NCBI GenBank assembly: GCA_028678445.1
Contig: JAJRDJ010000051.1
Span: 1-7,865 of the forward strand
Source: Methylococcaceae bacterium
GTDB taxonomy: Bacteria; Pseudomonadota; Gammaproteobacteria; Methylococcales; Methylococcaceae
Direction: 5' to 3'
Length of the DNA stretch: 7,865 nucleotides
In this document: positions 1-7,231 of the stretch, piece by piece
How positions within the stretch are numbered: the first letter of the stretch is position 1
How the letters are laid out: the number at the start of each line of letters is the position of its first letter
Made by a program: the position numbers and the translations under genes
The notes under the pieces: generated by a model
Databases searched by the model: none
Seen by the model: only the letters and a program-made list of their open reading frames with translations
What the model was told of the DNA's origin: nothing

Positions 1-62
1 ACCCGCTTGGTGAGTTGGTCGATAACAAGGACGAAGGCGGACAGCCAGAGCCAAATCAGCAT
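1..62 (-). CDS. lspA: Lipoprotein signal peptidase II (LspA), N-terminal fragment cut by the window edge
   Basis: LspA is the inner-membrane aspartyl protease that removes the signal peptide from diacylglyceryl-modified prolipoproteins. Only the first 20 complete codons lie in the window, starting at the ATG at 62-60. They read MLIWLWLSAFVLVIDQLTKR: a hydrophobic first membrane helix followed by the D-Q-x-T-K motif, which matches the conserved D-Q-x-S/T-K stretch at the end of LspA helix 1. The start is 5 bases after the ileS stop codon, and lspA directly after ileS is the standard proteobacterial order, so context and sequence agree. The cytoplasmic N-terminus is shorter than in many relatives, but no in-frame alternative start was found just upstream. 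There is no clear Shine-Dalgarno sequence, so translation is probably coupled to ileS. The catalytic aspartates lie outside the window and cannot be checked. Confidence 0.85.
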   Translation of the reverse strand, partial: MLIWLWLSAFVLVIDQLTKR

Positions 63-67
63 ATGAG

Positions 68-2887
68 TTACCCGTAGCGGCGGATTTCGCCAACACCTTC
101 GACATTTTCCACGCAACGGCCGCAGATTTCGGGGTGTTCGGCGTGGGCACCGACATCAGGCCGGTGCTGCCAGCAGCGAGCGCACTTGGGCTGGGTGGAG
201 GCGAATACCCTGATGCTCAGGCCTTCCACTTCACCCGACGCCGCCACTTCCCCGGTCGCGCGATGGACGCTCGTGCCGGAGTTGATGAAGATGAAGCGCA
301 GTTCCTCGCCCAGCGGAGAGAGTTGCTCGAACAGGGCATCCTGGCAGTGCAGTTCGACTTCGGCATCCAGCGAGGAGCCGATTTCATCGCGCGTGCGTAA
401 ATCTTCCAACGCTTTGCTGACGGCTTCGCGGATTTTCAGGATCAGTTCCCAGAAGTCCCGGTTGCAGGCAGCGCTGTCTTCGAGCGGCACCAGGCCCTCG
501 TACCAAGTCTCGAGAAAGACGGATTCGCCGCGCTGACCCGGCAGGTGCCGCCAGATTTCCTCGGCCGTGAAGCTGAGGATGGGCGCCAGCCAGCGGACCA
601 GGGCTTCGGCGATGTGATACATCGCGGTCTGGCCCGAACGCCGCGCCAGGCTGTCTTCCCGACAGGTGTATTGGCGGTCTTTCAGTACGTCGAGATAGAA
701 GCTGCCGAGGTCGACCGAACAGAAGTGGTGCACCCGCTGGTAAACCACATGGAACTGGTAGGTCGCGTAGGCATCGACGACTTCCTGTTGCAGTTGCCAG
801 GCGCGGTCCACTGCCCAGCGGTCGAGCGGCAGCAGATCGGCGGCAGGCACGAGATGCCGGGCCGGATCGAACCCGGCCAAGTTGGCCAGCAGGTAACGCG
901 AGGTATTGCGCAGACGGCGGTAGACGTCGGCGGTGCGCTTGAGGATTTCGTCGGAGACGTGCATCTCCTGCCGATAGTCGGTGGCCGCGACCCACAGCCG
1001 CAACACGTCCGCGCCAAGGTTTTGCATAACCTTCTGCGGCGCGACGACGTTGCCCTTGGACTTGGACATCTTCTTGCCCTGGGCATCGACCGTGAACCCG
1101 TGGGTGAGCACCTGGCGGAATGGCGCACGGTTATGGATGGCAACCGCAGTCAGAAGGGAGGACTGGAACCAGCCGCGATGCTGGTCGGAGCCCTCGAGGT
1201 ACAGATCCGCCGGGTACCCGAGTTCGTCGCGCTCCTGCAGCACACAGGCGTGGGTTACACCCGAGTCGAACCAGACATCCAGGGTGTCGGTAACCTTCTT
1301 GTAATGGGTGGCGTCATCGCCCAGCAGTTCGGCGGGATCCAGATCGAACCAGGCGTCGATGCCATGCTGCTCGATACGCTGGGCGACCTGCTCGATGAGG
1401 TTCTCCGTGTCGGGATGCGGTTCGTTGGTCTCCTTGTGGACGAACAGCGTAATCGGCACACCCCAGTTGCGCTGACGGGAAACGCACCAGTCCGGGCGGT
1501 TGCCGACCATGCCTTCGATGCGCGCCTGTCCCCAGTCCGGAATCCATACCACCTTGCCGATTTCCTCCAGCGCCTGCTGGCGCAGGCGGTGCTTGTCCAT
1601 GGCAATGAACCACTGCGGCGTGGCCCGGAAAATGATCGGCGTCTTGTGCCGCCAGCAATGCGGATAGCTATGCTCGATCCGCGCCTCGTGGACCAAGGTG
1701 CCGTGCTGCTTAAGCACTTCGATCACATGCGCGTTGGCGCTCAACACATGCTCCCCGGCGAACAGGGGTGTACCAGGCAGGAATTTGCCATCGTCATCCA
1801 CCGGGTTGTCGACATGGAGGTGATAGCGCTGCCCCACCACATAGTCTTCCTGGCCATGGCCAGGCGCGGTGTGGACAGCGCCGGTCCCCGCGTCCAGGGT
1901 GACGTGCTCGCCAACGATGACGGGGACCTCGCGCGCGTAGAACGGGTGCTGCAGGGGCAACCCCTCGAGCGCCAAACCCTTGACGTGGGCGACGATGCGG
2001 TAGTTTTCGATGTCATAACGGTCCATCACGTCCCTCAAAAGGGATTCGGCGATGAGCAGCCGCTCGTGCGGTTCCGGACATTCCACGATGACGTAGTCGA
2101 CATCCGGCCCTAGCGCCACCGCCTGGTTGGCTGGCAAAGTCCACGGCGTGGTGGTCCAGATGACGACGGACACGGGACCTGCCCCGGCGTGGCCGGGGAT
2201 CACCTCGCACCGCGCCCACAGGGTTTCCTCGCAAGCGACCCGGAAGCGCACATCGATGGCCGGGGAGGATTTGTTTTCGTATTCGACTTCCGCCTCCGCG
2301 AGGGCTGAGCCGCAATCGGTGCACCAGTGCACGGGTTTGGCGCCCTTGACCAGGTGGTGATTGGCGTATATCCGGCCAAGGGCACGGACGATATCGGCCT
2401 CAAAACGGAAGTCCATGGTGAGATAGGGATTTCCCCAATCACCAAAGACCCCAAGACGAATGAATTCCTGGCGCTGAATGTCGACTTGCCGGGATGCATA
2501 ATCACGGCAAGCGGCACGGAAATGGCGCGTATCCACCCGGACGCCGGCCTTGCCGATCTTCTTTTCGACCATGAGCTCGATCGGCAGTCCGTGGCAATCC
2601 CAGCCGGGCACGTAAGGCGCGTCAAAACCGGCAAACCCCTTGCTCTTGACGATGATGTCCTTGAGGACCTTGTTGACGGCATGACCGATGTGAATCTCGC
2701 CGTTGGCATAGGGCGGGCCGTCGTGGAGCACAAACCGGGGCCGCTCCTTCCGGGCTTCGCGGAGCTTGCCGTAAAGCTCCAGCGCCTCCCAGCGCTGGAG
2801 CTGTTCCGGCTCGCGCTGCGGCAGGTTGCCCTTCATCGGGAAAGCGGTGGCGGGAAGGTTCAGCGTGGCTTTGTAGTCAACGGTCAT
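68..2887 (-). CDS. ileS: Isoleucyl-tRNA synthetase
   Basis: This cytoplasmic class I aminoacyl-tRNA synthetase charges tRNA-Ile and edits misactivated valine. I take the ATG at 2887 as the start (939 residues). A TTG three codons upstream (2896) is also in frame, but the ATG overlaps the ribF stop as ATGA and gives an N-terminus (MTVDYKATLNLP) that aligns with E. coli IleS (MSDYKSTLNLP). Visible motifs are HIGH at residues 66-69 and KMSKS at 606-610, the two ATP-binding signatures. The CP1 editing domain shows WTTTPWTLP at about 244-252 and GTGAVHTAPGHG from about 334. The C-terminal zinc finger has cysteines near 902, 905, 922 and 925 (CxxC pairs). Length is normal for the bacterial zinc-containing type. 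All key motifs are intact and no frameshift is seen. It is the third gene of the operon, and no strong Shine-Dalgarno sequence precedes it, consistent with coupling to ribF. Confidence 0.98.
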   Translation of the reverse strand: MTVDYKATLNLPATAFPMKGNLPQREPEQLQRWEALELYGKLREARKERPRFVLHDGPPYANGEIHIGHAVNKVLKDIIVKSKGFAGFDAPYVPGWDCHGLPIELMVEKKIGKAGVRVDTRHFRAACRDYASRQVDIQRQEFIRLGVFGDWGNPYLTMDFRFEADIVRALGRIYANHHLVKGAKPVHWCTDCGSALAEAEVEYENKSSPAIDVRFRVACEETLWARCEVIPGHAGAGPVSVVIWTTTPWTLPANQAVALGPDVDYVIVECPEPHERLLIAESLLRDVMDRYDIENYRIVAHVKGLALEGLPLQHPFYAREVPVIVGEHVTLDAGTGAVHTAPGHGQEDYVVGQRYHLHVDNPVDDDGKFLPGTPLFAGEHVLSANAHVIEVLKQHGTLVHEARIEHSYPHCWRHKTPIIFRATPQWFIAMDKHRLRQQALEEIGKVVWIPDWGQARIEGMVGNRPDWCVSRQRNWGVPITLFVHKETNEPHPDTENLIEQVAQRIEQHGIDAWFDLDPAELLGDDATHYKKVTDTLDVWFDSGVTHACVLQERDELGYPADLYLEGSDQHRGWFQSSLLTAVAIHNRAPFRQVLTHGFTVDAQGKKMSKSKGNVVAPQKVMQNLGADVLRLWVAATDYRQEMHVSDEILKRTADVYRRLRNTSRYLLANLAGFDPARHLVPAADLLPLDRWAVDRAWQLQQEVVDAYATYQFHVVYQRVHHFCSVDLGSFYLDVLKDRQYTCREDSLARRSGQTAMYHIAEALVRWLAPILSFTAEEIWRHLPGQRGESVFLETWYEGLVPLEDSAACNRDFWELILKIREAVSKALEDLRTRDEIGSSLDAEVELHCQDALFEQLSPLGEELRFIFINSGTSVHRATGEVAASGEVEGLSIRVFASTQPKCARCWQHRPDVGAHAEHPEICGRCVENVEGVGEIRRYG

Positions 2888-3840
2888 GGTGTGCAACTCG
2901 GGTGATTCGGGTGGCCGGCGAAAAAATCGCGGGCGGCCTGGATGTCCTGCTCGATCTGGGCGCTGAGCGCGGGGATGCCGCTGAAACGGCGCTCATCCCG
3001 TAATTTCCGGTGGAATTCGACTTCGACGCGCTTGCCGTAGAGGTCGCCACTGAAATCCAGCAAATGCGTCTCCAGCAGCACCTTGTCATCCCCGCTAACG
3101 GTAGGCCGGATGCCGACATTCGCGACACCGGGCCGGGGTGTCTCGCCCAAACCGCGCATTGTAACGGCAAACACCCCCTGAACTGGAGTGTTTTTCCGCT
3201 GCATCAACAGGTTGGCGGTTGGAAAGCCCATGCCACGACCACGCTTCTGGCCGTGGATGATGCGGCCGCAAACCTCGTAGGGTTTGCCCAGCAGGCGGGC
3301 GGCGCGGTCGAGATCGCCCACCAGCAGTGCCTCGCGTACCAGCGTGCTGCTCACCCGTTCACCGTCGATCACGACCGAAGCCGTGTCGGCCACGGCAAAT
3401 CCCGCGCGGGCGCCCTGTTTCTCTAGCAGCCTGAAATCCCCCTCGCGCCGCCGGCCGAAGCGGAAATCATCGCCGATGACCAGATATTTGATGTTCAGCG
3501 CCCGAATGAGGATGGTATCAATGAACGCTTCCGGTGCGAGAGCAGCCAGTGACGCATTGAAACGCAGAATGAGCGTGTAATCGACAGGCAACTCGGACAG
3601 CCGGTCGACTTTTTCGCGCAACCGCATCAGGCGCGGAGGTGCAGTCACGGGATCGAAGTACTCCCGGGGCTGCGGCTCGAACAGCACCACGCAGACCGGT
3701 AGCCCGAGCCGCTGCCCTTCGGTGACCAGCCGTTCGATGACGGCCCGATGCCCCAGGTGCACGCCATCGAAATTACCGATCGTGGCAACGCAGCCCTGCA
3801 GGGGCAGATGCGGAGATTGAAGACCGAGGGCCAGCCGCAT
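2884..3840 (-). CDS. ribF: Bifunctional riboflavin kinase / FAD synthetase
   Basis: RibF phosphorylates riboflavin to FMN and then adenylylates FMN to FAD in the cytoplasm. The protein is 318 residues, usual for the family. The N-terminal nucleotidyltransferase (FAD synthetase) module shows GNFDGVHLGH at 22-31, containing the HxGH nucleotide-binding signature, then GDDFRFGRRREGDF at 123-136 and SSTLVRE at 164-170, the conserved S/T-x-x-R segment. The C-terminal riboflavin kinase module begins near residue 185 and shows GFPTAN at 205-210, the PTxN motif that binds ATP and metal, then NVGIRPTV at 241-248 and LLETHLLDF at 255-263. Both activities therefore look intact. It starts with ATG 13 bases after the murJ stop and ends in an ATGA overlap with ileS. 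No good Shine-Dalgarno sequence is visible, so translation is probably coupled to murJ. Confidence 0.97.
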   Translation of the reverse strand: MRLALGLQSPHLPLQGCVATIGNFDGVHLGHRAVIERLVTEGQRLGLPVCVVLFEPQPREYFDPVTAPPRLMRLREKVDRLSELPVDYTLILRFNASLAALAPEAFIDTILIRALNIKYLVIGDDFRFGRRREGDFRLLEKQGARAGFAVADTASVVIDGERVSSTLVREALLVGDLDRAARLLGKPYEVCGRIIHGQKRGRGMGFPTANLLMQRKNTPVQGVFAVTMRGLGETPRPGVANVGIRPTVSGDDKVLLETHLLDFSGDLYGKRVEVEFHRKLRDERRFSGIPALSAQIEQDIQAARDFFAGHPNHPSCTP

Positions 3841-3853
3841 GGGTGGATTAGTG

Positions 3854-5410
3854 TCAGACGCCGTGGGGCAGCAGCAGGTGACGCGGACGTAGTCCCGCCA
3901 GTACCAGGGTCAGGACGTAGGCGGCGATGCTCAAGCCGATCCACAGGGCGAGATTGAGGACGCGGGCGCTGGCCGCAAGGTTAGCCCATGATGACTGCCC
4001 GGCAGGAAAAAGAAGCAGCACGCCCATCGCAATATTGGCCAACAGCACCCGGGATAGAAAGCCCCCGAATCCCGCCTGGGGCCTATACACCTTGAGTTTG
4101 GCAAGCTTGGTCAGGAGCAATCCGGCGTTGACCAGCGAGGCGAGCGAGGCGGCCAGGGCCAGTCCCGCATGCGCCCAGCCCGCCGGTGCAAACGCAATGG
4201 CCAACAGTAGACTCAGCACCAGATTGACGACCACGGCGTAAACGCCGAAACGCGCTGGCGTCATGAGGTCTTCACGCGCGCTGAAACCCGGGACGAGAAT
4301 CTTGACGCCGAGAAAGCCCATGAGGCCGAGACCATACGCCATGAGGCTGCGGGCGGCCATGCGGGCATCCTCCGGAGTGAACTGGTCGTATTGAAACAGG
4401 GTGTACATCAGTGGTTCGGCCAGGAGGATGAGCCCCAGGGTGGATGGCAGGCCAATCATTAGCAACCACCGCAGACCCCAGTCCAGCGAGCGGGAGAAAT
4501 CGCCAGGGTCACGCCGCGCCTGACTCCGGGACAAATGCGGGAGAATCACGGTACCCAGACCCACCCCGAAAATACCGAGCGGAAATTCTACCAAACGGTC
4601 CGAGTAGTACAGCCAGGAAATGCTACCAGAAGCCAGCAGGGAAGCGATCAGGGTATTGATGAGCAGATTGAGCTGGCTGACTGAGGCGCCAAATATGGCC
4701 GGCGCCATCAACTGCAACACACGGCGGACCCCGGCATTCCGAAAATCAATACGGGGACGCGGCAACAGACCCAGGCGATGGAGGGCCGGCAATTGAAAAG
4801 CCAGTTGCACTACTCCCGCCGCGAACACACCCAGAGCGAGCGCCTGGATGGGTTCGTCAAATGTCGGCGCCAGCCAGACGGTCGCCGTAATCATGCAGAG
4901 ATTAAGCAGCACGGGCGTGAAGGCGGGCACCGCAAAATGCTGCCACGTGTTGAGGATCGCGCCCGCGAGCGCCGTCAGGCAAATGAAAAACAGGTAGGGA
5001 AAGGTGATGCGCAGCAGGTCGACGCTCAGGCCGTATTGTTCGGGATGATCATGAAACCCCGGGGCAAAGAGCCAAATTAAAAGTGGCGCGGCAAGCATGC
5101 CGATTCCCGTGAGCAGCATCAGGATCAAGGCGAAGCTGCCGCTGACGCGGGCGATGAAATCGCGCGCGGCGGCATGCCCTTGGTTCTCCCTACAGGAGGC
5201 AAGAACCGGTACAAAGGCTTGAGCGAAAGTACCCTCCGCGAATAAGCGGCGCAGGAAGTTCGGAATCTTGAAGGCCACAAAAAAAGCATCGGTACCGGCA
5301 TTCGCCCCAAAGAAACCGGCAATGACCATATCCCTGACAAATCCCAGCATGCGGGAGATAAGAGTCAGCCCGCCCACGAGACTGGTGGACCGGAGAAGTT
5401 GGTTGCTCAG
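3854..5410 (-). CDS. murJ: Lipid II flippase MurJ (MviN), probable CTG start
   Basis: MurJ is a polytopic inner-membrane protein of the MOP superfamily that flips the peptidoglycan precursor lipid II to the periplasmic face. The first conventional start in frame is GTG at 5377 (507 residues), but the reading frame stays open upstream and encodes LSNQLLRSTSL immediately before it. That matches the E. coli N-terminus (MNLLKSLAAV...) and restores the first part of helix 1. The only start-like codon there is CTG at 5410, preceded by AGGAG with 8-base spacing, so I annotate 518 residues. In this numbering the residues essential in E. coli MurJ are present: R20, R26, D41, R54 and E59 (E. coli R18, R24, D39, R52, E57), and R272 and E275 in YYSDRLVEF (E. 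coli R270 and E273). The hydrophobic pattern over the full length fits 14 membrane helices. It is the first gene of the operon. Function is certain; the start codon is inferred. Confidence 0.96.
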   Translation of the reverse strand: MSNQLLRSTSLVGGLTLISRMLGFVRDMVIAGFFGANAGTDAFFVAFKIPNFLRRLFAEGTFAQAFVPVLASCRENQGHAAARDFIARVSGSFALILMLLTGIGMLAAPLLIWLFAPGFHDHPEQYGLSVDLLRITFPYLFFICLTALAGAILNTWQHFAVPAFTPVLLNLCMITATVWLAPTFDEPIQALALGVFAAGVVQLAFQLPALHRLGLLPRPRIDFRNAGVRRVLQLMAPAIFGASVSQLNLLINTLIASLLASGSISWLYYSDRLVEFPLGIFGVGLGTVILPHLSRSQARRDPGDFSRSLDWGLRWLLMIGLPSTLGLILLAEPLMYTLFQYDQFTPEDARMAARSLMAYGLGLMGFLGVKILVPGFSAREDLMTPARFGVYAVVVNLVLSLLLAIAFAPAGWAHAGLALAASLASLVNAGLLLTKLAKLKVYRPQAGFGGFLSRVLLANIAMGVLLLFPAGQSSWANLAASARVLNLALWIGLSIAAYVLTLVLAGLRPRHLLLPHGV

Positions 5411-5544
5411 GGAATAATCTCCTGGGAGTACAGAACGGGGGAGGTGCAGCCCGGATTACAGCGGTTTGCGGAGTCCATACCCGCCTGATAAGCGGATACC
5501 GTCACATAGCGTGGTCAAGGGGCCGGAGGAATTCATCAACACAA
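5411..5544 (-). other. Upstream region of the murJ operon
   Basis: These roughly 135 bases between the terminator and murJ must hold the operon promoter unless transcription reads through. I see no convincing sigma-70 pair. TTGACC (5518-5513, minus strand) is a good -35-like hexamer, but no good -10 lies 16-18 bases downstream. A small inverted repeat, CCGC/GCGG around TTATCAG, lies close by. No gene is present here: in particular no rpsT, which often lies divergently next to murJ in related bacteria. Confidence 0.5.
5419..5423 (-). promoter_or_regulatory. Shine-Dalgarno sequence that decides the murJ start
   Basis: On the minus strand this is AGGAG, separated by 8 bases (ATTATTCC) from the CTG at 5410-5408. 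No comparable purine-rich site lies before the GTG at 5377, whose upstream bases are pyrimidine-rich (CTTCTCCGGTCCACC). The site therefore favours initiation at CTG over GTG. Confidence 0.65.
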
Positions 5545-5577
5545 AAGCCCGATGATCCGGTCAAGGTCATCGGGCTT
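5545..5577 (-). terminator. Rho-independent terminator after the L,D-transpeptidase gene
   Basis: A perfect 11-bp stem, AAGCCCGATGA pairing with TCATCGGGCTT, can be extended by a G-U and a G-C pair to leave a 7-base loop. Read on the minus strand, the stem runs straight into a T-rich tail (CTTTTGTGTTG). It lies 58 bases after the L,D-transpeptidase stop and about 135 bases before the murJ start, so it should separate the two transcription units. On the plus strand the stem is not followed by a proper T-run, so it looks one-directional. Confidence 0.85.
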
Positions 5578-5634
5578 GAGTTTCAACAAATCTGTCAGCT
5601 TAAGTGATTTTTGCCCAGCAAAAAATGTCAGCCC

Positions 5635-7080
5635 TTACTGTGTCGTAGCAACCTGGTCTTGCTGAGCCGATGAGCGATGCACAGTCACCGGAACACCCAA
5701 TGATGCCCAGTGGTAAAGCCACCCGGCATCCTCATTGACGCCTTTGCGCCCGTTTTTCTTGCGGGTGGCGAGATTGATGCAGCCATGGCTAGCCGGGTGC
5801 CCAAAATTGTTGTGCCAGAAAGCGCCGTGGAAGGCATACCCCTCATAGAAATATTGTGCATACGGTACATCCTTGACTTCGTAATACCCTTTTTGGCCTG
5901 GCTTCAGGCCCGTGCTTTTCATGGTTTTGGTCGGAAACCGTGCGTAGATATAAAAGGATCCGGTCACGGTCGGCGTTTTGGATTTTCCGGTACTGGCCTT
6001 GAGGGTTTTGATGACTTCCCCGTTTTCAATGACGTTGACGCGCTGTTTGTCGAGGAACACCTCGATGCGACGATCAGCGCCCGTGCTGAAGGTGGCGTTG
6101 ACGGGGTTTGCCAGAAAGCCGCCGCGTGCGCTTTTCAGATCGCCGGGGTCAATGCTGACATGAATGGTACTTTGGGCGGGCCAGACTGGCTGGGGCCTAA
6201 ATTGCACACGTTGCTTGCCAAACCAAAGCCACTTGCCCTCGATCGGTTGGCCGTCCCCTGAACTTATGGTGATGTGCTGCGTGACGGTTTGGCGATCGCT
6301 GAGTGGTTCGCTGAAATCGATTTGCACCGGCATGGCGATACCCAGGTTGGACATGCCATTACTCGCGACGGACGCCGTTAGCGGTGGGGCGGTGCTGACT
6401 TCCAGCTTGAAGGGCGGGAAGGGTACGCCCGTAGGGCTTTCCCAGTTGATATCCACCGTGTAGGTCTTGCCTTGTGTCATCCCACCCGGCACAGCCTCCA
6501 GGGTAAAGCTCTGTTGCGATGCACCTGGCTTGACCTCTAGTTGCAACTCGCTGGAGGGAGTGATTTTCCCGACCGGTTCGGCAAATTTCAGGCTTACCGT
6601 TCCATTCGCGGACAGGTCCTGCCGTAGCGGACTCTCGACGTTTGGAACGGAGACGGTGGTGAATGTGACTTCCCGTGCTTCTTTCTGTCCGAGCCAGAGT
6701 CGCTCGGCACTCGCCGAAAGCGTGTATTTTTTTCCGTACTCCAGCTTGATACCGGGTTCGAACGCGGGCTGATTGGTAACCTCCGACAATACCTTGCCGG
6801 TCTCGTCGCGAAGCTCAGCCTTGACCAGCCGTGTACCGAGGCCGATCCCTTCGACGGAAACCTCGGCCCGCGGGTCTATGGGCTGGGTCTCTTGACTCTC
6901 GGCAAAAGAGGGCATGGCTATTCCGAACGGAAGCGTTTGCCGCCCCGCGATGATTGCTCCTGCCGCTACCGCCAAAGTGAATCCGCCAAAGGCCAAGCCA
7001 CGCAATAACGAACGCCTCGGCTTGGCGATTGCTTCCGGGTTTTCGGGTTTTGATTCGGTAGAAGGATCAGGTAGGTTCAC
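5635..7080 (-). CDS. Exported L,D-transpeptidase with Ig-like modules and YkuD catalytic domain
   Basis: L,D-transpeptidases form 3-3 cross-links in peptidoglycan or attach proteins to it, in the periplasm. The GTG start at 7080 is chosen because GAGGTGA lies 3 bases upstream, an exact match to the anti-Shine-Dalgarno complement. The protein has 481 residues. Residues 1-20 are hydrophilic, followed by RRSLLR (22-27) and a hydrophobic stretch to about 46: a Tat-like signal peptide, with SFA (58-60) as a possible cleavage site, or an uncleaved anchor. About 71-230 looks like two beta-sandwich modules. About 240-334, with an FSEP stretch, GKWLWF and FRPQPVWPA, resembles the Ig-like domain preceding the catalytic domain in mycobacterial LdtMt2. 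The YkuD domain runs from about 337 to 470, with H418, S431, H432 and catalytic C434 in the SHGCIN motif. A basic segment RKKNGRKG (440-447) follows the active site. Which cell-wall reaction it performs cannot be told from sequence. Confidence 0.93.
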   Translation of the reverse strand: MNLPDPSTESKPENPEAIAKPRRSLLRGLAFGGFTLAVAAGAIIAGRQTLPFGIAMPSFAESQETQPIDPRAEVSVEGIGLGTRLVKAELRDETGKVLSEVTNQPAFEPGIKLEYGKKYTLSASAERLWLGQKEAREVTFTTVSVPNVESPLRQDLSANGTVSLKFAEPVGKITPSSELQLEVKPGASQQSFTLEAVPGGMTQGKTYTVDINWESPTGVPFPPFKLEVSTAPPLTASVASNGMSNLGIAMPVQIDFSEPLSDRQTVTQHITISSGDGQPIEGKWLWFGKQRVQFRPQPVWPAQSTIHVSIDPGDLKSARGGFLANPVNATFSTGADRRIEVFLDKQRVNVIENGEVIKTLKASTGKSKTPTVTGSFYIYARFPTKTMKSTGLKPGQKGYYEVKDVPYAQYFYEGYAFHGAFWHNNFGHPASHGCINLATRKKNGRKGVNEDAGWLYHWASLGVPVTVHRSSAQQDQVATTQ

Positions 7081-7163
7081 AAGTCACCTCGGTATGCAGC
7101 TAAACGCCATGGTTCGCCCTGTTGATGCCTGTTGCCGCTTCGCGGCTGGACAAGAGGGGCCAT
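7077..7163 (-). CDS. Possible 28-codon upstream reading frame in the ldt leader
   Basis: An ATG at 7163 opens a 28-codon frame (begins MAPLVQPRSG, ends AAYRGDL) whose TGA at 7079-7077 overlaps the ldt GTG start as GTGA. The overlap is of the kind that couples translation. Against it being a real gene: there is no good Shine-Dalgarno sequence before the ATG, no family is recognisable, and a frame of this length is expected by chance. A second, 8-codon frame (MAFSCIPR) starts at 7112 within the same leader and ends in the ldt Shine-Dalgarno sequence. Both are recorded as candidates only. Confidence 0.2.
   Translation of the reverse strand: MAPLVQPRSGNRHQQGEPWRLAAYRGDL
7084..7090 (-). promoter_or_regulatory. 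Shine-Dalgarno sequence of the L,D-transpeptidase gene
   Basis: The minus strand reads GAGGTGA, seven consecutive bases complementary to the 3' end of 16S rRNA, with GAGG ending 6 bases before the GTG at 7080. This supports the GTG as the start. Confidence 0.75.
7134..7146 (-). repeat. Small hairpin in the ldt leader
   Basis: The minus strand reads GCCGC-GAA-GCGGC, a perfect 5-bp GC-only stem with a 3-base loop, about 55-65 bases before the ldt start. No T-run follows, so it is not a terminator. It could stabilise or tune the leader mRNA, but its role is unknown. Confidence 0.35.
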
Positions 7164-7203
7164 TACAGCGAAATCTTGACAAATTTTATCCAGAATGCAA
7201 GGA

Positions 7204-7231
7204 ATTCTACTACATACATGACTCGTTTCCA
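7204..7231 (-). promoter_or_regulatory. Weak sigma-70-like promoter candidate for the L,D-transpeptidase gene
   Basis: On the minus strand, TGGAAA (7231-7226, 4 of 6 to TTGACA) and TAGAAT (7209-7204, 5 of 6 to TATAAT) are separated by 16 bases, about 120-150 bases before the GTG start. They lie at the edge of the only AT-rich stretch upstream of ldt (7170-7215). A second -10-like hexamer, TAAAAT, lies slightly downstream but has no matching -35. This is a pattern match only. Confidence 0.25.

Noticed and set aside
545..2113. Open frame of 522 codons on the plus strand
   Set aside because: It is entirely antisense to ileS, whose motifs are intact. Long antisense frames are expected in GC-rich genes, and the translation shows no family motif.
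2885..2896. TTG at 2896 as the ileS start
   Set aside because: The ATG at 2887 gives the family's usual N-terminus and the ATGA coupling with ribF; the TTG has no better Shine-Dalgarno sequence.
2327..2905. Open frame of 192 codons on the plus strand
   Set aside because: It is antisense to the ileS N-terminal half, including the HIGH motif region, with no recognisable domain.
5513..5518. TTGACC on the minus strand as the -35 box of a murJ promoter
   Set aside because: No acceptable -10 hexamer lies at 16-18 bases; the best candidates match only 3 of 6.
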